Origin: Ethanoligenens harbinense YUAN-3
GTDB lineage: Bacteria; Bacillota; Clostridia; Oscillospirales; Ethanoligenentaceae
Assembly: GCF_000178115.2 (NCBI RefSeq)
Contig: NC_014828.1
Coordinates: 2,493,501-2,557,500, forward strand
Length of the DNA: 64,000 nt
Direction of reading: 5' to 3'
In this document: piece after piece, positions 18,057 through 27,015 of the stretch
Position numbering within the stretch: position 1 is the stretch's first letter
Layout: each line of letters begins with the position of its first letter
Made by a program: the position numbers and the translations under genes
The notes under the pieces: model-generated
Told to the model about the DNA's origin: nothing
Database searches by the model: none
Seen by the model: the letters and a program-made list of their open reading frames with translations, nothing else

Positions 18057-18814
18057 TAAAACCCTTCCCCGCTTTCATCCTGCAAGTAGACCCTGATAAC
18101 CTCGCGGTTTTCCTTCACTTCCTGGAAAGAGCCCTCTGCCAGAACCCGGCCCTGATGCAAAACGGTCACTTTGTCCGCAATCTGCTCCACAAAATCCATA
18201 TCGTGTTCAATAACAATCAGCGTGTGTTCTCCTGCAAGGCCTTTTACCATTTCGCCGGTTTTATAGGTTTCCGTGTCTGTCATGCCGGCCGCGGGTTCGT
18301 CCAAAATAATCAGATTGGGCGACTGTGCAATGACCATCCCGATTTCAAGCCATTGTCGTTGGCCGTGAGACAGTTCCACGGCCATCCTGTCTTTCTGGTC
18401 GTAAAGCTGGACCAGATCCAGCACATTTTTCATTTGCGCCTTGACCTTATCCGTCCGGCGATAGGAAAAGGCTTTCCATATACTCGTATAGCCCGTAAGG
18501 GCGATCTCGATGTTTTCATAGACCGTCATATTGTCAAATACATTGGGCCCCTGAAATTTCCGCCCGATTCTGTATTTCGAAGCGATGACGCTCGGCTCTT
18601 TTCCGGCAATGTTTTCCCCTTCATATAAAATGCGTCCGGCCGTTGGCTTGGTTTTCCCTGTAATCAGGTCCATCAAGGTGCTTTTGCCTGCGCCGTTCGG
18701 GCCGATAATAACATGGATTTTTCCTTTTTCAACCTGGAGGTTCACCTTGCTGACAGCATGGAATCCCGAAAATGATACACTCAGGTCCTGAATATCCAAC
18801 AATACAGTATTCAT
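18056..18814 (-). CDS. urtD: Urea/amide ABC transporter ATPase UrtD
   Basis: The protein has about 252 residues. Walker A is GPNGAGKST, the signature region LSHGQRQWLEIGMV and Walker B LIILDEPAAGMTD; AAGMTDTET with SHGQRQWLE is typical of UrtD. The start is taken at ATG 18814, 1 bp after the urtC stop; ATG 18826 in the same frame would overlap urtC by 11 bp. It pairs with UrtE on the cytoplasmic face of the importer. Confidence 0.9.
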   Translation of the reverse strand: MNTVLLDIQDLSVSFSGFHAVSKVNLQVEKGKIHVIIGPNGAGKSTLMDLITGKTKPTAGRILYEGENIAGKEPSVIASKYRIGRKFQGPNVFDNMTVYENIEIALTGYTSIWKAFSYRRTDKVKAQMKNVLDLVQLYDQKDRMAVELSHGQRQWLEIGMVIAQSPNLIILDEPAAGMTDTETYKTGEMVKGLAGEHTLIVIEHDMDFVEQIADKVTVLHQGRVLAEGSFQEVKENREVIRVYLQDESGEGF

Positions 18815-18815
18815 G

Positions 18816-19901
18816 TTACGCCCCATCCTCGGCCGAAGCGGTCTCCTGCCCGGCCATCATTTTATCTGTTCTGCGGCGTTGCTGCAGACTGATGATTTTC
18901 CCAACGATCCCGTTTGGCATAAAGAAAATGATCAGGATAAGGACAATGCCCAATATAAGCTGCCAGAAGGATGAAAACTGATCCGACAGTAAACTCTGCG
19001 CCCAGTTGATAAATAAAGTTCCGACCACCGCGCCCGTGAGATTTCCGCGGCCTCCGACTGCGATCCACACCACGACAAGTGTAGAAGCGGCGATTCCAAT
19101 ATCCTGAACGGTAATGGAACCGGTCGCCGGAGCATACAGCACACCGGAAAGTCCGGCAATCGCGCCCGCAATGGTCATAATCAATATTTTGTAATGGGAA
19201 GCGGTATAGCCGAAAAAGCCAAGGCGCTGTTCGTTTTCCCGGATGGATACCGCGATCTTTCCGACCCGGTTTCTGGTAAGCCACATGCAGAAAAGAAACA
19301 CAAGGGCCGCCACGACAAGGATGACATAGTAGTATTCGATTTTATCCAGCGGCTGCCCGTGGTTCATTGCAAACCGTTTGATGCTCTGCAACCCGTTAAA
19401 GCCGTTCGTATACTTTTGTTCGGTAATAATGAATTGGCTGAACATCTGTGCAAGGGCCAGCGTTATAATGGTAAAGAACACACCCTTGATCTTGCTTGAG
19501 AAGACGAAAAATCCCAGAATGGCCGATATCAGTGCCGCCAGCCCAATGCCGATCAGCGCCGCGACGATTGGATTTTTGAGCGGAAGATAAAACCATGGCA
19601 GTACCGTAATCTTTTCCCTTGTCATAAATGCGGGAAGCCCAAACTGTATCTGGTAGCAAAGCCCGATCATATACCCGCCGATTCCGAAGAAAACCGCGTG
19701 CCCGAGGCTGAGCAAACCGCCGTAGCCCCATAACAGATCCAGCGACAAGGCAAATATGGCCAGGCACAGGTATCTGCCCATCATTTCCACCCGGAACTCT
19801 TCGGCAAACAGCGGAAACACGGCCAAAAAGACGAGGAGTCCGATGTCGATCATCCGATGGATCTGTACGCTGCGTATTTTGTTGTAAATTCCACCCATCA
19901 T
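18816..19901 (-). CDS. urtC: Urea/amide ABC transporter permease UrtC
   Basis: The protein has about 361 residues from ATG 19901, with AAGAAGG 8 bp upstream; open sequence further upstream lies inside urtB. It has about ten hydrophobic segments and the branched-chain-type permease landmarks LLWGYGGLLSLGHAVFFGIG and GVLYAPATGSITVQDIG. It forms the membrane channel with UrtB. The start lies 1 bp beyond the urtB stop, so the two are coupled. Confidence 0.9.
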   Translation of the reverse strand: MMGGIYNKIRSVQIHRMIDIGLLVFLAVFPLFAEEFRVEMMGRYLCLAIFALSLDLLWGYGGLLSLGHAVFFGIGGYMIGLCYQIQFGLPAFMTREKITVLPWFYLPLKNPIVAALIGIGLAALISAILGFFVFSSKIKGVFFTIITLALAQMFSQFIITEQKYTNGFNGLQSIKRFAMNHGQPLDKIEYYYVILVVAALVFLFCMWLTRNRVGKIAVSIRENEQRLGFFGYTASHYKILIMTIAGAIAGLSGVLYAPATGSITVQDIGIAASTLVVVWIAVGGRGNLTGAVVGTLFINWAQSLLSDQFSSFWQLILGIVLILIIFFMPNGIVGKIISLQQRRRTDKMMAGQETASAEDGA

Positions 19902-19902
19902 A

Positions 19903-20760
19903 TCATCTGCCTTCTTTATAGAATAGGCCCTCGGGCTTGAACCGGACCAGCACAATAATGGCGAAAGAAACCATAATCATGGCCCATGTATCGTTGGAGA
20001 AGCCTGCAAGCAGTGTCCTGCTTTCACCGATGATCCCCGATGCGACCGCCGTACCGACCATGGACTGGGCTCCTCCGACCACAGCCGTCAGGAAGGTGTT
20101 CGTCAGATAAGTGGCGCCCATGTCGTAGGAAACCCCTGTCGTAGGCGCCAAAACACATCCCGCGATTCCCGCCAGGCCTGCTCCGTACGCAAAGGTAAGC
20201 GTATCGATTTTAGCAGTGTCGATGCCCAGGCATTCGGTCATCTGCCTGTTTTGTGTAATCGCTCTGATTTTCCGCCCTGTTTTGGTGCAGGCGAAGAAAT
20301 AAATGGTGCATACGAGCAGGCCGAGAGCGATCAGCACAAGGAATATGTTGTAAAACGGGATGGTGACCGAGCCAAGCGTGAATTTGCCGGGAAGCGGCAT
20401 TTTCACATTTACGGCCAACGGCCAGACCATGCGGGCAATTTCCGTCAGGATGATCGAAATTGCGAACGTTGCCAGTATCGTTTCCGTCGGCTTCGCATAC
20501 AGCCTTTTTATAATTACGATTTCGATAAGCATACCGAATAAAGCGGTTACAATAAACGATATGACGATTGCCAGACAAAACGGAAGGCTGAAGATCCCGG
20601 TCACAATATACGCGCAAAAGCCGCCGATCATAATCATCTGGCCATGCGCCATATTGATGACTTTCATTAACCCAAAAATGATAACCAATCCCAGGGTTGC
20701 AATCAGCAAAACCGCCGACTGGTTTAAACCGTTGCTCATCTGAGAAATAAGGAACGCCAA
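19903..20760 (-). CDS. urtB: Urea/amide ABC transporter permease UrtB
   Basis: The protein has about 285 residues. The start is placed at TTG 20760 because GGGAG lies 8 bp upstream and the product then begins just before the conserved SNGLNQSAVLLIATLGL segment. The open frame extends to 20886 but the added residues are basic and non-conserved; GTG 20769 is another option. About eight hydrophobic segments and GLMKVINMAHGQMIMIGGF identify a LivH/UrtB permease. The later stretch YGAGLAGIAGCVLAP is also typical. Confidence 0.88.
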   Translation of the reverse strand: MAFLISQMSNGLNQSAVLLIATLGLVIIFGLMKVINMAHGQMIMIGGFCAYIVTGIFSLPFCLAIVISFIVTALFGMLIEIVIIKRLYAKPTETILATFAISIILTEIARMVWPLAVNVKMPLPGKFTLGSVTIPFYNIFLVLIALGLLVCTIYFFACTKTGRKIRAITQNRQMTECLGIDTAKIDTLTFAYGAGLAGIAGCVLAPTTGVSYDMGATYLTNTFLTAVVGGAQSMVGTAVASGIIGESRTLLAGFSNDTWAMIMVSFAIIVLVRFKPEGLFYKEGR

Positions 20761-20912
20761 TTCTATCACTCCCTGTTGATACGCAAGGCTTCTTGATCTG
20801 TTTTTCAGAAAAGAGAGGCGCTCGTTCCGTGCGTTAAGGCGCCATTGTAAGAGGATATAAATCCAGTTACCACCCCTTTGTGACAACTGAATTTATATGG
20901 GCAACTATCGGT

Positions 20913-22157
20913 TTACTGCGGATAACATTTCGGATCGTTCCAGTCCGGCATAAAGTTGGAATTTTTATACTGAGGATACAGGATTCCCGGCCATGGTTCC
21001 GGTCTGGTCGCTTTATCGGTGGAGTAAACGACGTCAAATTTTCCGTCGTGAATCTTTGCAAACCTCGAATAGACCCATGTGCTGTGGTTGTACTCGTCCA
21101 CTTTGATCTGACCTTGCGGCGCATCAAACGTAAGCCCGCCGAATGCTTTGATGAGTGCGGTGGTATCCGTGGGGTCCTTGACTTTTTTCAGCGCTTCTGC
21201 CAGCAGGTAGCAGCTGGAATAAGCGGATTCAGTCAAAACGGTTACAACCGTACCGTCTTTGAACTGGCTGTTATACTTATCAACAAATTTTTTAGATGCA
21301 TCCGTGTCAAGGCTCGAGAAGTACGGCATGGACGCATAGTGACCTTCCGCATAATTTGCGCCGATGGCCGACAGATTGCTTTCATCGATCGCAATGGAGC
21401 AAATGGGTGTTTTGCTGGCATCCAGTCCATATTGCTTGAAATCTTTAAAGAACGCGTTGTTGGAATCACCGACAACCGCCGAGTAGACAAAATCCGCACC
21501 GGAACTCTTGATCTTGCTGCACACGGTCGAAAAATCTGTTCCGCCAAGGGGCACATATTCTTCGCCGACGACCTGTCCGCCGTACATGTTGATCAAAGCG
21601 CGCGCCTGCTTGTTGCAGGTTTTGGGGAAAACATAGTCCGATCCCACCAGGAAGACCTTTTTACCGAGTTTGTTAATCAGGTAAGGGATGAAATTTGTGG
21701 CCTGCTGATTGGGCATGCAGCCGACATAGATGACGTTGGGATGCACTTCTTCACCCTCTGTAAAGGTCGGGTAAATCAAAAGGGAATTGTCATCTTTCAG
21801 TGTCGGAAGCGTTGCCTGCCGGCTTGCCGAAGTGCAGCATCCGACCGTGGCGACGACGTGGTCTTTCTCAATAAGTTCTTTGATCTTTTCCGTGCAGGTC
21901 GCCGGGTCGGAAGCGTAATCTTCATGGATATACTCGATTTTCTTCCCATTAACTCCGCCGGCCTTGTTGATTTCATCAAAAGCCATTTTGCATGCATCTG
22001 TCATTGTTTTTTCCATTACGGCGGTCGATCCGGTATCGGAAAACAGCACGCCGACTTTGATCGTATTGCTGCTTTGCCCTTTGGAGCAACCGGCAAATGG
22101 TATCGCCATCGCTGCGGTAAGGGCCAAAGCCGTAAGCCTCAAAAATTTGTTTTTCAT
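20913..22157 (-). CDS. urtA: Urea/amide ABC transporter substrate-binding lipoprotein UrtA
   Basis: The protein has 414 residues with a lipoprotein signal (lipobox PFAGC, cysteine at residue 24). The mature part is a Peripla_BP_5 receptor of the UrtA/FmdD type: KVGVLFSDTGSTAVMEKTM, VVATVGCCTSASRQATLP, PTFTEGEE and FDAPQGQIKVDEYNHST. UrtA binds urea; relatives bind formamide or other short amides. Without urease genes but with an amidase in the operon, amides are at least as likely. It heads the urtABCDE operon and has a paralogue at 13064-14296 in the adjacent signalling genes. A hairpin in its leader suggests transcription attenuation. Confidence 0.9.
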   Translation of the reverse strand: MKNKFLRLTALALTAAMAIPFAGCSKGQSSNTIKVGVLFSDTGSTAVMEKTMTDACKMAFDEINKAGGVNGKKIEYIHEDYASDPATCTEKIKELIEKDHVVATVGCCTSASRQATLPTLKDDNSLLIYPTFTEGEEVHPNVIYVGCMPNQQATNFIPYLINKLGKKVFLVGSDYVFPKTCNKQARALINMYGGQVVGEEYVPLGGTDFSTVCSKIKSSGADFVYSAVVGDSNNAFFKDFKQYGLDASKTPICSIAIDESNLSAIGANYAEGHYASMPYFSSLDTDASKKFVDKYNSQFKDGTVVTVLTESAYSSCYLLAEALKKVKDPTDTTALIKAFGGLTFDAPQGQIKVDEYNHSTWVYSRFAKIHDGKFDVVYSTDKATRPEPWPGILYPQYKNSNFMPDWNDPKCYPQ

Positions 22158-22276
22158 TCTTTACATCTTCTCCCATCACATTCTTATCCAGTCCGTATTG
22201 TTTTTACTTTATAAAACACCTCCATTCACTCCATACTTTTTGAGGCAACAAATTAACTGCGGCCGCGTTAATTCAT

Positions 22277-22312
22277 AAAAAGTGCACAGCTCTTTATAAG
22301 AACTGTGCACCC
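22277..22312 (-). promoter_or_regulatory. Terminator-like hairpin in the urtA leader
   Basis: Read on the minus strand, GTGCACAG and CTGTGCAC (22282-22289 and 22303-22310) pair, and the stem extends inward to 13 bp with one mismatch and a 3-nt loop. TTTTTATG follows directly, so this has the form of an intrinsic terminator about 120 bp before the urtA start. A TATGAT -10-like hexamer at 22359-22364 (minus) would place transcription start upstream of it, making an attenuator possible. I could not recognise a guanidine riboswitch or an ANTAR-type hairpin pair around it. It could also end an unrelated upstream transcript. Confidence 0.5.
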
Positions 22313-22611
22313 TTGCACTTCTTTCTTGTCGCGATCGATCTCTTTAGTGTGTATTTATCATACCTTTATTTCTCTTGACAGTAAATCGAATATTTTTACC
22401 CATAAGCGGATTATTTTTATCATGATTTCTTTCGTCCATATCGGGCGTATTTCGTAATTGCCCCAAATATTTATACCCGCCGTATGTTGACGGGATTTCA
22501 CTCTATGATTACAAGCTATTCGCAAGCACTGATGCACGTGGCATCACCAAGTCCAACCATTTACAAATGAATCGAAATATGATTCATAAAAGCTTGGCTT
22601 CGGTGTAACCG

Positions 22612-24144
22612 TCAAATCAACGGGCACGCCCCCCAAGGCATGAGGTTTTCAACATCCGCGCCATTGGGCGCTTCGGTGAAAATCTTTGTGAGGTACTCAA
22701 AAGGCACAAGACCATTCTCCCTGGCAGAGACGATCAAGCTGTAATAGATTGCGCTGGCTTTTGCACCGTTTGGCGTGTTGGAAAACAGCCAGTTCTTCCG
22801 TCCCATTACAAAAGGTCGAATGGCGTTTTCCGCGCGATTGTTACTGATTTCCAGCCGTCCGTCCAACAGATACCGCACAAGATACATGCGCTGTGACTGT
22901 GCATAATGGATTGCTTTACCCATCAGGGTTTTAGGCAGTTCCCGGAGCGATCCGACCCAGGCGTAGAACGCCTCAACCACCGGTTTACTTTGCTGTTCGC
23001 GTTCCTTCAAACGATCTTCCGGGGTCAGCAAAGTGAACTGTTTCTCCAAATGAAACAGCCTGTCACAGTAAGCAATCCCCTTTGCGGCGTCAGACGATTT
23101 CCGTTTATCCTTCGGCAGTGTTTGCAGCGCTTCGTCAAATTTCCGACGCAGATGCGCCCAACAGCCCACCACGGTGATTCGGTCAGGCAGCTTGTGGTAT
23201 CCGTCATAACCATCTGCATGGAGAAAACCTGAAAAATCCTCTAAGAAGTCTTTCGGACGGATATGCTTTCGATCCCGCTGGTAGTCATACAGCACAATCT
23301 GGCGCTTAGCCTCGCCGCTTGTACGATAAAGCCACATGTAACTTTTACTCTGGGCGGGCTTGCCGTCCTCATGCAGCACCTGAAGGGTGGTTTCGTCTGC
23401 GTGAAGGACTTGATGATTGCATAGCTGTCGCTTCATTTCCTGATAAATTGGCTCCAGCCAATCTTCACAGGCTCTGATGAGCCAGTTGGACATGGTTTGA
23501 CGTGAGAGCAGAATGCCGCTTTGCGCCCACTCCTGCTCTTGCCGATAAAGCGGGCTGCCCATCACAAATTTTTGCACGGCGATATGGGCGACGGATTCGG
23601 GTGATGCGAACCCTCCCTTGATGACGGGTTTTGGCATCTCCGCCTTGACAATCGGCACACGATCAGAGGACTCCTCGCAGTGGCGGCAGGCATAGACGTG
23701 CCGTACATGGCGTACAATCACGGCTTTTGCCGGGATGATTTTCAGTTCCTCACGGATGTCTTCCCCCATTTTGTGCAGAGGACAACCGCAGTCCGGACAG
23801 ATACGCGCCTCGATCGGCAGCTCGTGTTCAATGGTCTCAACAGGTAAATCTTCCGGCAACTTGTCGGTGGTCAGGCGCGTCTTTCTGCGGTAATGCGCCT
23901 TGACCTCGGTGGTTTCCGGCTCTGGCACGGTCAAATCGGCGGTTTGCTCTGCTTCGTTAAACAGACATAATTGTTCGTTGTCCGTCTGTTCACTGGACGC
24001 GCCGAATTGCTTACGTTTGGCCAGGCGGAATTGCTCCATCAGCCACTGAATCTGCTGTTTTAGCTCGGCAATCTGCTCCGCCTGTTTGAGAAAATTCTCG
24101 TAAACAGAAAGCGGTATTTCAATTGTTTTTTCTTGTTTTTCCAT
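22612..24144 (-). CDS. tnpC: IS66 family transposase TnpC
   Basis: The protein has 510 residues, full length for IS66 TnpC. An N-terminal coiled coil (about 10-45) leads to an IS66 zinc-finger region (CPDCGCPLH and YACRHCEE, about residues 115-160). The catalytic domain contains HADETTLQVL (first Asp), the YDGYHKLPD region (second Asp) and the final Glu in NNRAENAIRPFVMGRKNWLF. The last residues run almost to the inverted repeat. It appears intact. Confidence 0.95.
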   Translation of the reverse strand: MEKQEKTIEIPLSVYENFLKQAEQIAELKQQIQWLMEQFRLAKRKQFGASSEQTDNEQLCLFNEAEQTADLTVPEPETTEVKAHYRRKTRLTTDKLPEDLPVETIEHELPIEARICPDCGCPLHKMGEDIREELKIIPAKAVIVRHVRHVYACRHCEESSDRVPIVKAEMPKPVIKGGFASPESVAHIAVQKFVMGSPLYRQEQEWAQSGILLSRQTMSNWLIRACEDWLEPIYQEMKRQLCNHQVLHADETTLQVLHEDGKPAQSKSYMWLYRTSGEAKRQIVLYDYQRDRKHIRPKDFLEDFSGFLHADGYDGYHKLPDRITVVGCWAHLRRKFDEALQTLPKDKRKSSDAAKGIAYCDRLFHLEKQFTLLTPEDRLKEREQQSKPVVEAFYAWVGSLRELPKTLMGKAIHYAQSQRMYLVRYLLDGRLEISNNRAENAIRPFVMGRKNWLFSNTPNGAKASAIYYSLIVSARENGLVPFEYLTKIFTEAPNGADVENLMPWGACPLI

Positions 24145-24209
24145 TCTCTAATTATACCGGAAAAACCGCATAGAATCAAGAAAAAACGGCATTTTCGTAT
24201 CCCGATGTG

Positions 24210-24563
24210 TTACGAAATATTGTGTTCAAGAACTTCGCTGCGGCGAAGCTTTTTCTCCAGCCTTGCGCCATCGATCAGACAAGACAGTTCCTCACTGTTC
24301 AGCGTCATTGTGGTTTCCTCGTCTGACGACGGCCAGCGGAAATGTCCGCGTTCCAGCCGTTTGAAATACAGCCAAAAGCCATCGCCGTCCCACTCCAGTA
24401 TTTTCAGGCGGTCACGGCTTCGGTTGCAGAACACGAACAGCGCGTCGACAAAAGGGTCGAGAGAAAAACTGTGCTGCACAAGCGTCATTAGCCCGTTGAT
24501 CGATTTCCTCATATCCGTGCACCCACAGCAAAGATACACAGGTTTTTCTCCGAACTGCATCAC
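24210..24563 (-). CDS. tnpB: IS66 accessory protein TnpB
   Basis: The protein has 117 residues and is of normal length for the IS66 TnpB ('Orf2') family. GEKPVYLCCGCTDMRKSING near the N-terminus and FVFCNRSRDRLKILEWDGDG in the middle are the family hallmarks. Its ATG overlaps the tnpA stop (ATGA at 24560-24563), so translation depends on tnpA translation. Required with TnpA for IS66 transposition in characterised members; the biochemical role is unclear. Confidence 0.93.
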   Translation of the reverse strand: MMQFGEKPVYLCCGCTDMRKSINGLMTLVQHSFSLDPFVDALFVFCNRSRDRLKILEWDGDGFWLYFKRLERGHFRWPSSDEETTMTLNSEELSCLIDGARLEKKLRRSEVLEHNIS

Positions 24564-24918
24564 AGCGATCTCAGGATGCGGCAGACTCTCGCCAGCAATT
24601 CCAGGTCGGTTTGGGCATTTGCAAGGATATGGCAGCCGGCGATTTCAATGTCTAGGGTGCCTTCGCCGGCAGTAACAGATTTTGCTTCCGTAAGCTGCGT
24701 CCAGCCGTCCGGCACAAGCCCGGTTCCGCGCTTTTGTTTCTCCATAAGCTCCATGCAGGCAGCTTCCCGTACTTTTTTCTGCCTGTAGTAATAGGTGGCC
24801 TTGCTGATGTTTTTTCTTCGCAAAATGCGTCCACGCTCTGCCCGCCAGCTATTCGCTCCTTTACCGCCTCGCCCCACTCTGATAGCCGGAACTCCCTCGC
24901 GATTTTTTGCGTATCCAT
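24560..24918 (-). pseudogene. tnpA: IS66 TnpA with a -1 frameshift in an A-run
   Basis: The N-terminal part (MDTQKIAREFRLSEWGEAVK from ATG 24918) and the C-terminal part (NISKATYYYRQKKVREAAC to the stop at 24560) lie in different frames. They meet at a run of six A residues (minus strand, near 24820-24825) where seven would restore EEKNISKATYYY. This is either a 1-bp deletion, a sequencing error or a slippage site. The A6C heptamer is in the wrong phase for standard -1 programmed frameshifting. TnpA carries a helix-turn-helix and is needed for transposition in studied IS66 elements, so this copy may be immobile unless slippage restores the frame. Confidence 0.8.
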
Positions 24919-25123
24919 TTTATTCACTCCAATTTGGTCCAAAACACTCCATTACATGTTTTGAACCCTTTTGAAGTTCATTGTACCTTCCCCGACACCA
25001 TGCTTACAAGGTGCGCGCGGTCTTGACGGTTACGCTTCGGTTATAGATTAAACCATTTGGCACATTGAAAAAGAAGGTTTCGGTAATAAGAAAAACATAT
25101 CAGTTGAAGGAGTTTTTCACAAA

Positions 25124-25219
25124 ATGACAAAGAAAGAAATGTTTGAAAAATTGATTGAAAATTGGAACAGCGAAAAGGCACAGGAATGGCTTAATTGGAA
25201 TATAGATTTCTTGATTTGA
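25124..25219 (+). CDS. Possible 31-residue small protein
   Basis: ATG 25124 opens a 31-codon frame starting MTKKEMFEKLIENWNSEKAQ and ending IDFLI before TGA. It is highly charged and amphipathic, with an AAGGAG site 12 bp upstream, which is longer than optimal. I do not recognise it. It may be a real small protein or the truncated start of a lost gene. The following stretch to 25545 has a 93-codon plus-strand frame from 25264 with no recognisable content and no good ribosome binding site. Confidence 0.3.
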   Translation: MTKKEMFEKLIENWNSEKAQEWLNWNIDFLI

Positions 25220-25560
25220 AAAAAGGAAGGCTATTATTCTAAGGCACGGATGACAAAAAATCAATGGATGTTCATAATAATGGGGGGTATACAGCCCAGG
25301 GTATTGAAATAACAACGAAATGGAATCATTGCGCAAAGCAATCCGGTATGTATGTGGACATTGGAAATCCCCATTTTCCTTCTTCTTTAAAGGCCAAATT
25401 GGCAGAGACAGTCACAATGGTATCACCGGAAGGCAGAGACTTTCTTCTCCATTCTCAAAGCGAATGCATCTATCGTAAAAAATCTGAAAGCGATGAAAGA
25501 AGCTCGTCGGCGTATTGCTGCATATGTTTTATGCTTCAATTATGAACGCATCCAGCTAAA

Positions 25561-25595
25561 ATCAAAAACCACCAGTTCAACTGGTGGTTTTTGAT
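25561..25595. terminator. Bidirectional intrinsic terminator at the end of the polysaccharide operon
   Basis: A perfect 16-bp inverted repeat (25561-25576 against 25580-25595) with loop TCA has GC core CCACCAGT/ACTGGTGG and A- and T-rich outer arms on both strands. It ends the minus-strand transcript from the flippase gene (stop at 25647) and any plus-strand transcript from the small open frames. Confidence 0.85.
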
Positions 25596-25646
25596 TCCTC
25601 ATGATAATTCAAGCGTGTCTATGTACCGAATTATTTGATACTCACT

Positions 25647-27011
25647 CTAGTTTTCCCCTACGCCTTTCTGCAAGCTCATTTTACACTGCCAGCGTTTCAA
25701 CCAAAGAGAGAGTCCTATACAATAGGGCAAAGTGGATATTATATTTGCTATCATAATTGCCACATAACCATGCGTCAATTGGACAAACAAAAACGCCAGC
25801 GGAATATTGGCGAAAGCCCCAACCGTTAATAAAATTGCTTGCAGTTTTAATTCGCTTAGCCCGTTTAATAACGCAGACAGTATATTACCCCACATCATTA
25901 ATGCTCCACAGATTGCAAACGTCACCGCAATTCCATAATTAACTGCTATTGTTTGTTCTTGCAACCATAAGTTAAATATAATTTGCAAAAACGCCAACAG
26001 GAAAATTTCCGCACCGACAGCAGCCAGCAGCGCTTTTCGCATGGTAGAAATCAACCGGTTTAACCACGTATAATTGTTTTCGACTTTTGCTTTTGTTACG
26101 GCTGACCAAAGCGGAGTAGTCGTCAAAGCAAAAACCGTGCCAATTAATGCAAATATTTTATAATAGATTTGATATTCCACAACGGCTTTGTTGTTTACAA
26201 ATAACGCTATTAAATAACTGTTGGTATTGTTCGATATCAAAGCCATCAGCTGCAACCACAAAAATGCACCGCCCAATTTCAATATGGACACCGCATAGCG
26301 AAACTCAAACAATTTAATGGAAGGACGGGATTGGCGCAACTTTGTAGAAAACACAAAAATCGTCGTAATCAGCAATGGCGCATTCACTGCAAATAAGTAC
26401 ACAATCGCCAGGTGAACAACGTTGTTCTTCATCCCAATTTCATTGCAAAATATAACATATATCAACATAATCGCGTTTGTCGCAAAATTCAGCAGGCCGG
26501 GGACAAATGCTTTCTGCAGCGCATATAAGATAGAGTTAATGATCTGCAAATTGAACTGCAATATTATACTTGTCAAGAGAACTGATAAAGTTGTGTTTAG
26601 AACACTTTTGGACAAATCACGCGTAGAAATATTGAATACAAAATTCCAATCTACAAACGAAGATAAGAAAAACATCACAACCAGTAATAGACACGAAATG
26701 CCGGAAAGAAAGATATAAGAAGAAGATATATATTTCCTGATTTGTTCCTGATTGTTTTCGGCCAGAGCCTCCGTAAGTTTGTTTCGCAGTCCGTTTCCAA
26801 TACCAAAATCAAAATTAAGTATCCAAGCCAAAACAGACAATACTGTAAACCATATGCCCAATATTGACTTGTTCGAAAAATATCGGAGGTACATTGGTGT
26901 GGTAAAAAACGCCAGCAACAAAGACATTCCTTTTACAACAAACGAAGCCATGATGTTTTCAGCAACATTTTTCGTATCGCCGGTCCAAGACTTAAATTTT
27001 AGCATCTTCAA
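25647..27011 (-). CDS. wzx: Polysaccharide flippase (Wzx, MOP superfamily)
   Basis: The protein has 454 residues with about twelve to fourteen hydrophobic segments across its length and a short basic N-terminus. The opening KNVAENIMASFVVKGMSLLL followed by TTPMYLRYFSNKSILGIW and NFDFGIGNGLRNKLTEA is typical of O-antigen/capsule flippases of the Wzx type, which move undecaprenyl-linked repeat units across the membrane. It is the last gene of the minus-strand polysaccharide operon, 4 bp after a glycosyltransferase gene. Base composition is AT-rich like its neighbours to about 37 kb and unlike the GC-richer genes from 39.7 kb. Confidence 0.9.
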   Translation of the reverse strand: MKMLKFKSWTGDTKNVAENIMASFVVKGMSLLLAFFTTPMYLRYFSNKSILGIWFTVLSVLAWILNFDFGIGNGLRNKLTEALAENNQEQIRKYISSSYIFLSGISCLLLVVMFFLSSFVDWNFVFNISTRDLSKSVLNTTLSVLLTSIILQFNLQIINSILYALQKAFVPGLLNFATNAIMLIYVIFCNEIGMKNNVVHLAIVYLFAVNAPLLITTIFVFSTKLRQSRPSIKLFEFRYAVSILKLGGAFLWLQLMALISNNTNSYLIALFVNNKAVVEYQIYYKIFALIGTVFALTTTPLWSAVTKAKVENNYTWLNRLISTMRKALLAAVGAEIFLLAFLQIIFNLWLQEQTIAVNYGIAVTFAICGALMMWGNILSALLNGLSELKLQAILLTVGAFANIPLAFLFVQLTHGYVAIMIANIISTLPYCIGLSLWLKRWQCKMSLQKGVGEN

Positions 27012-27015
27012 TTTT

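Larger units (their letters stand above)
22606..25033 (-). mobile_element. IS66-family insertion sequence with 8-bp target duplication
   Basis: The element is 2,428 bp. Its ends carry the inverted repeat GTAACCGTCAA (22606-22616 inward and 25033-25023 inward), continuing imperfectly for about ten more bases. The flanking 8 bp are identical: GCTTCGGT at 22598-22605 and at 25034-25041, the target-site duplication length expected of IS66. It carries tnpA, tnpB and tnpC on the minus strand. It sits in the intergenic region between the urtA promoter side and the polysaccharide genes and does not interrupt a recognisable gene. Confidence 0.95.

Noticed and set aside
20880-22214. A 444-codon open frame on the plus strand
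   Set aside because: It is antisense to urtA, which has a lipobox and clear family motifs.
22158-22600. Guanidine riboswitch upstream of urtA
   Set aside because: Urea- and amide-related transporters are often controlled by guanidine riboswitches, so I looked for the guanidine-I conserved blocks and paired ACG(G/A) hairpins on the minus strand and found neither.
24815-24830. Programmed -1 frameshift in IS66 tnpA at an A AAA AAC heptamer
   Set aside because: The heptamer is present but its codon phase does not match the incoming tnpA frame, so standard tandem slippage would not join the two parts. A plain 1-bp deletion or error in the A-run is simpler.
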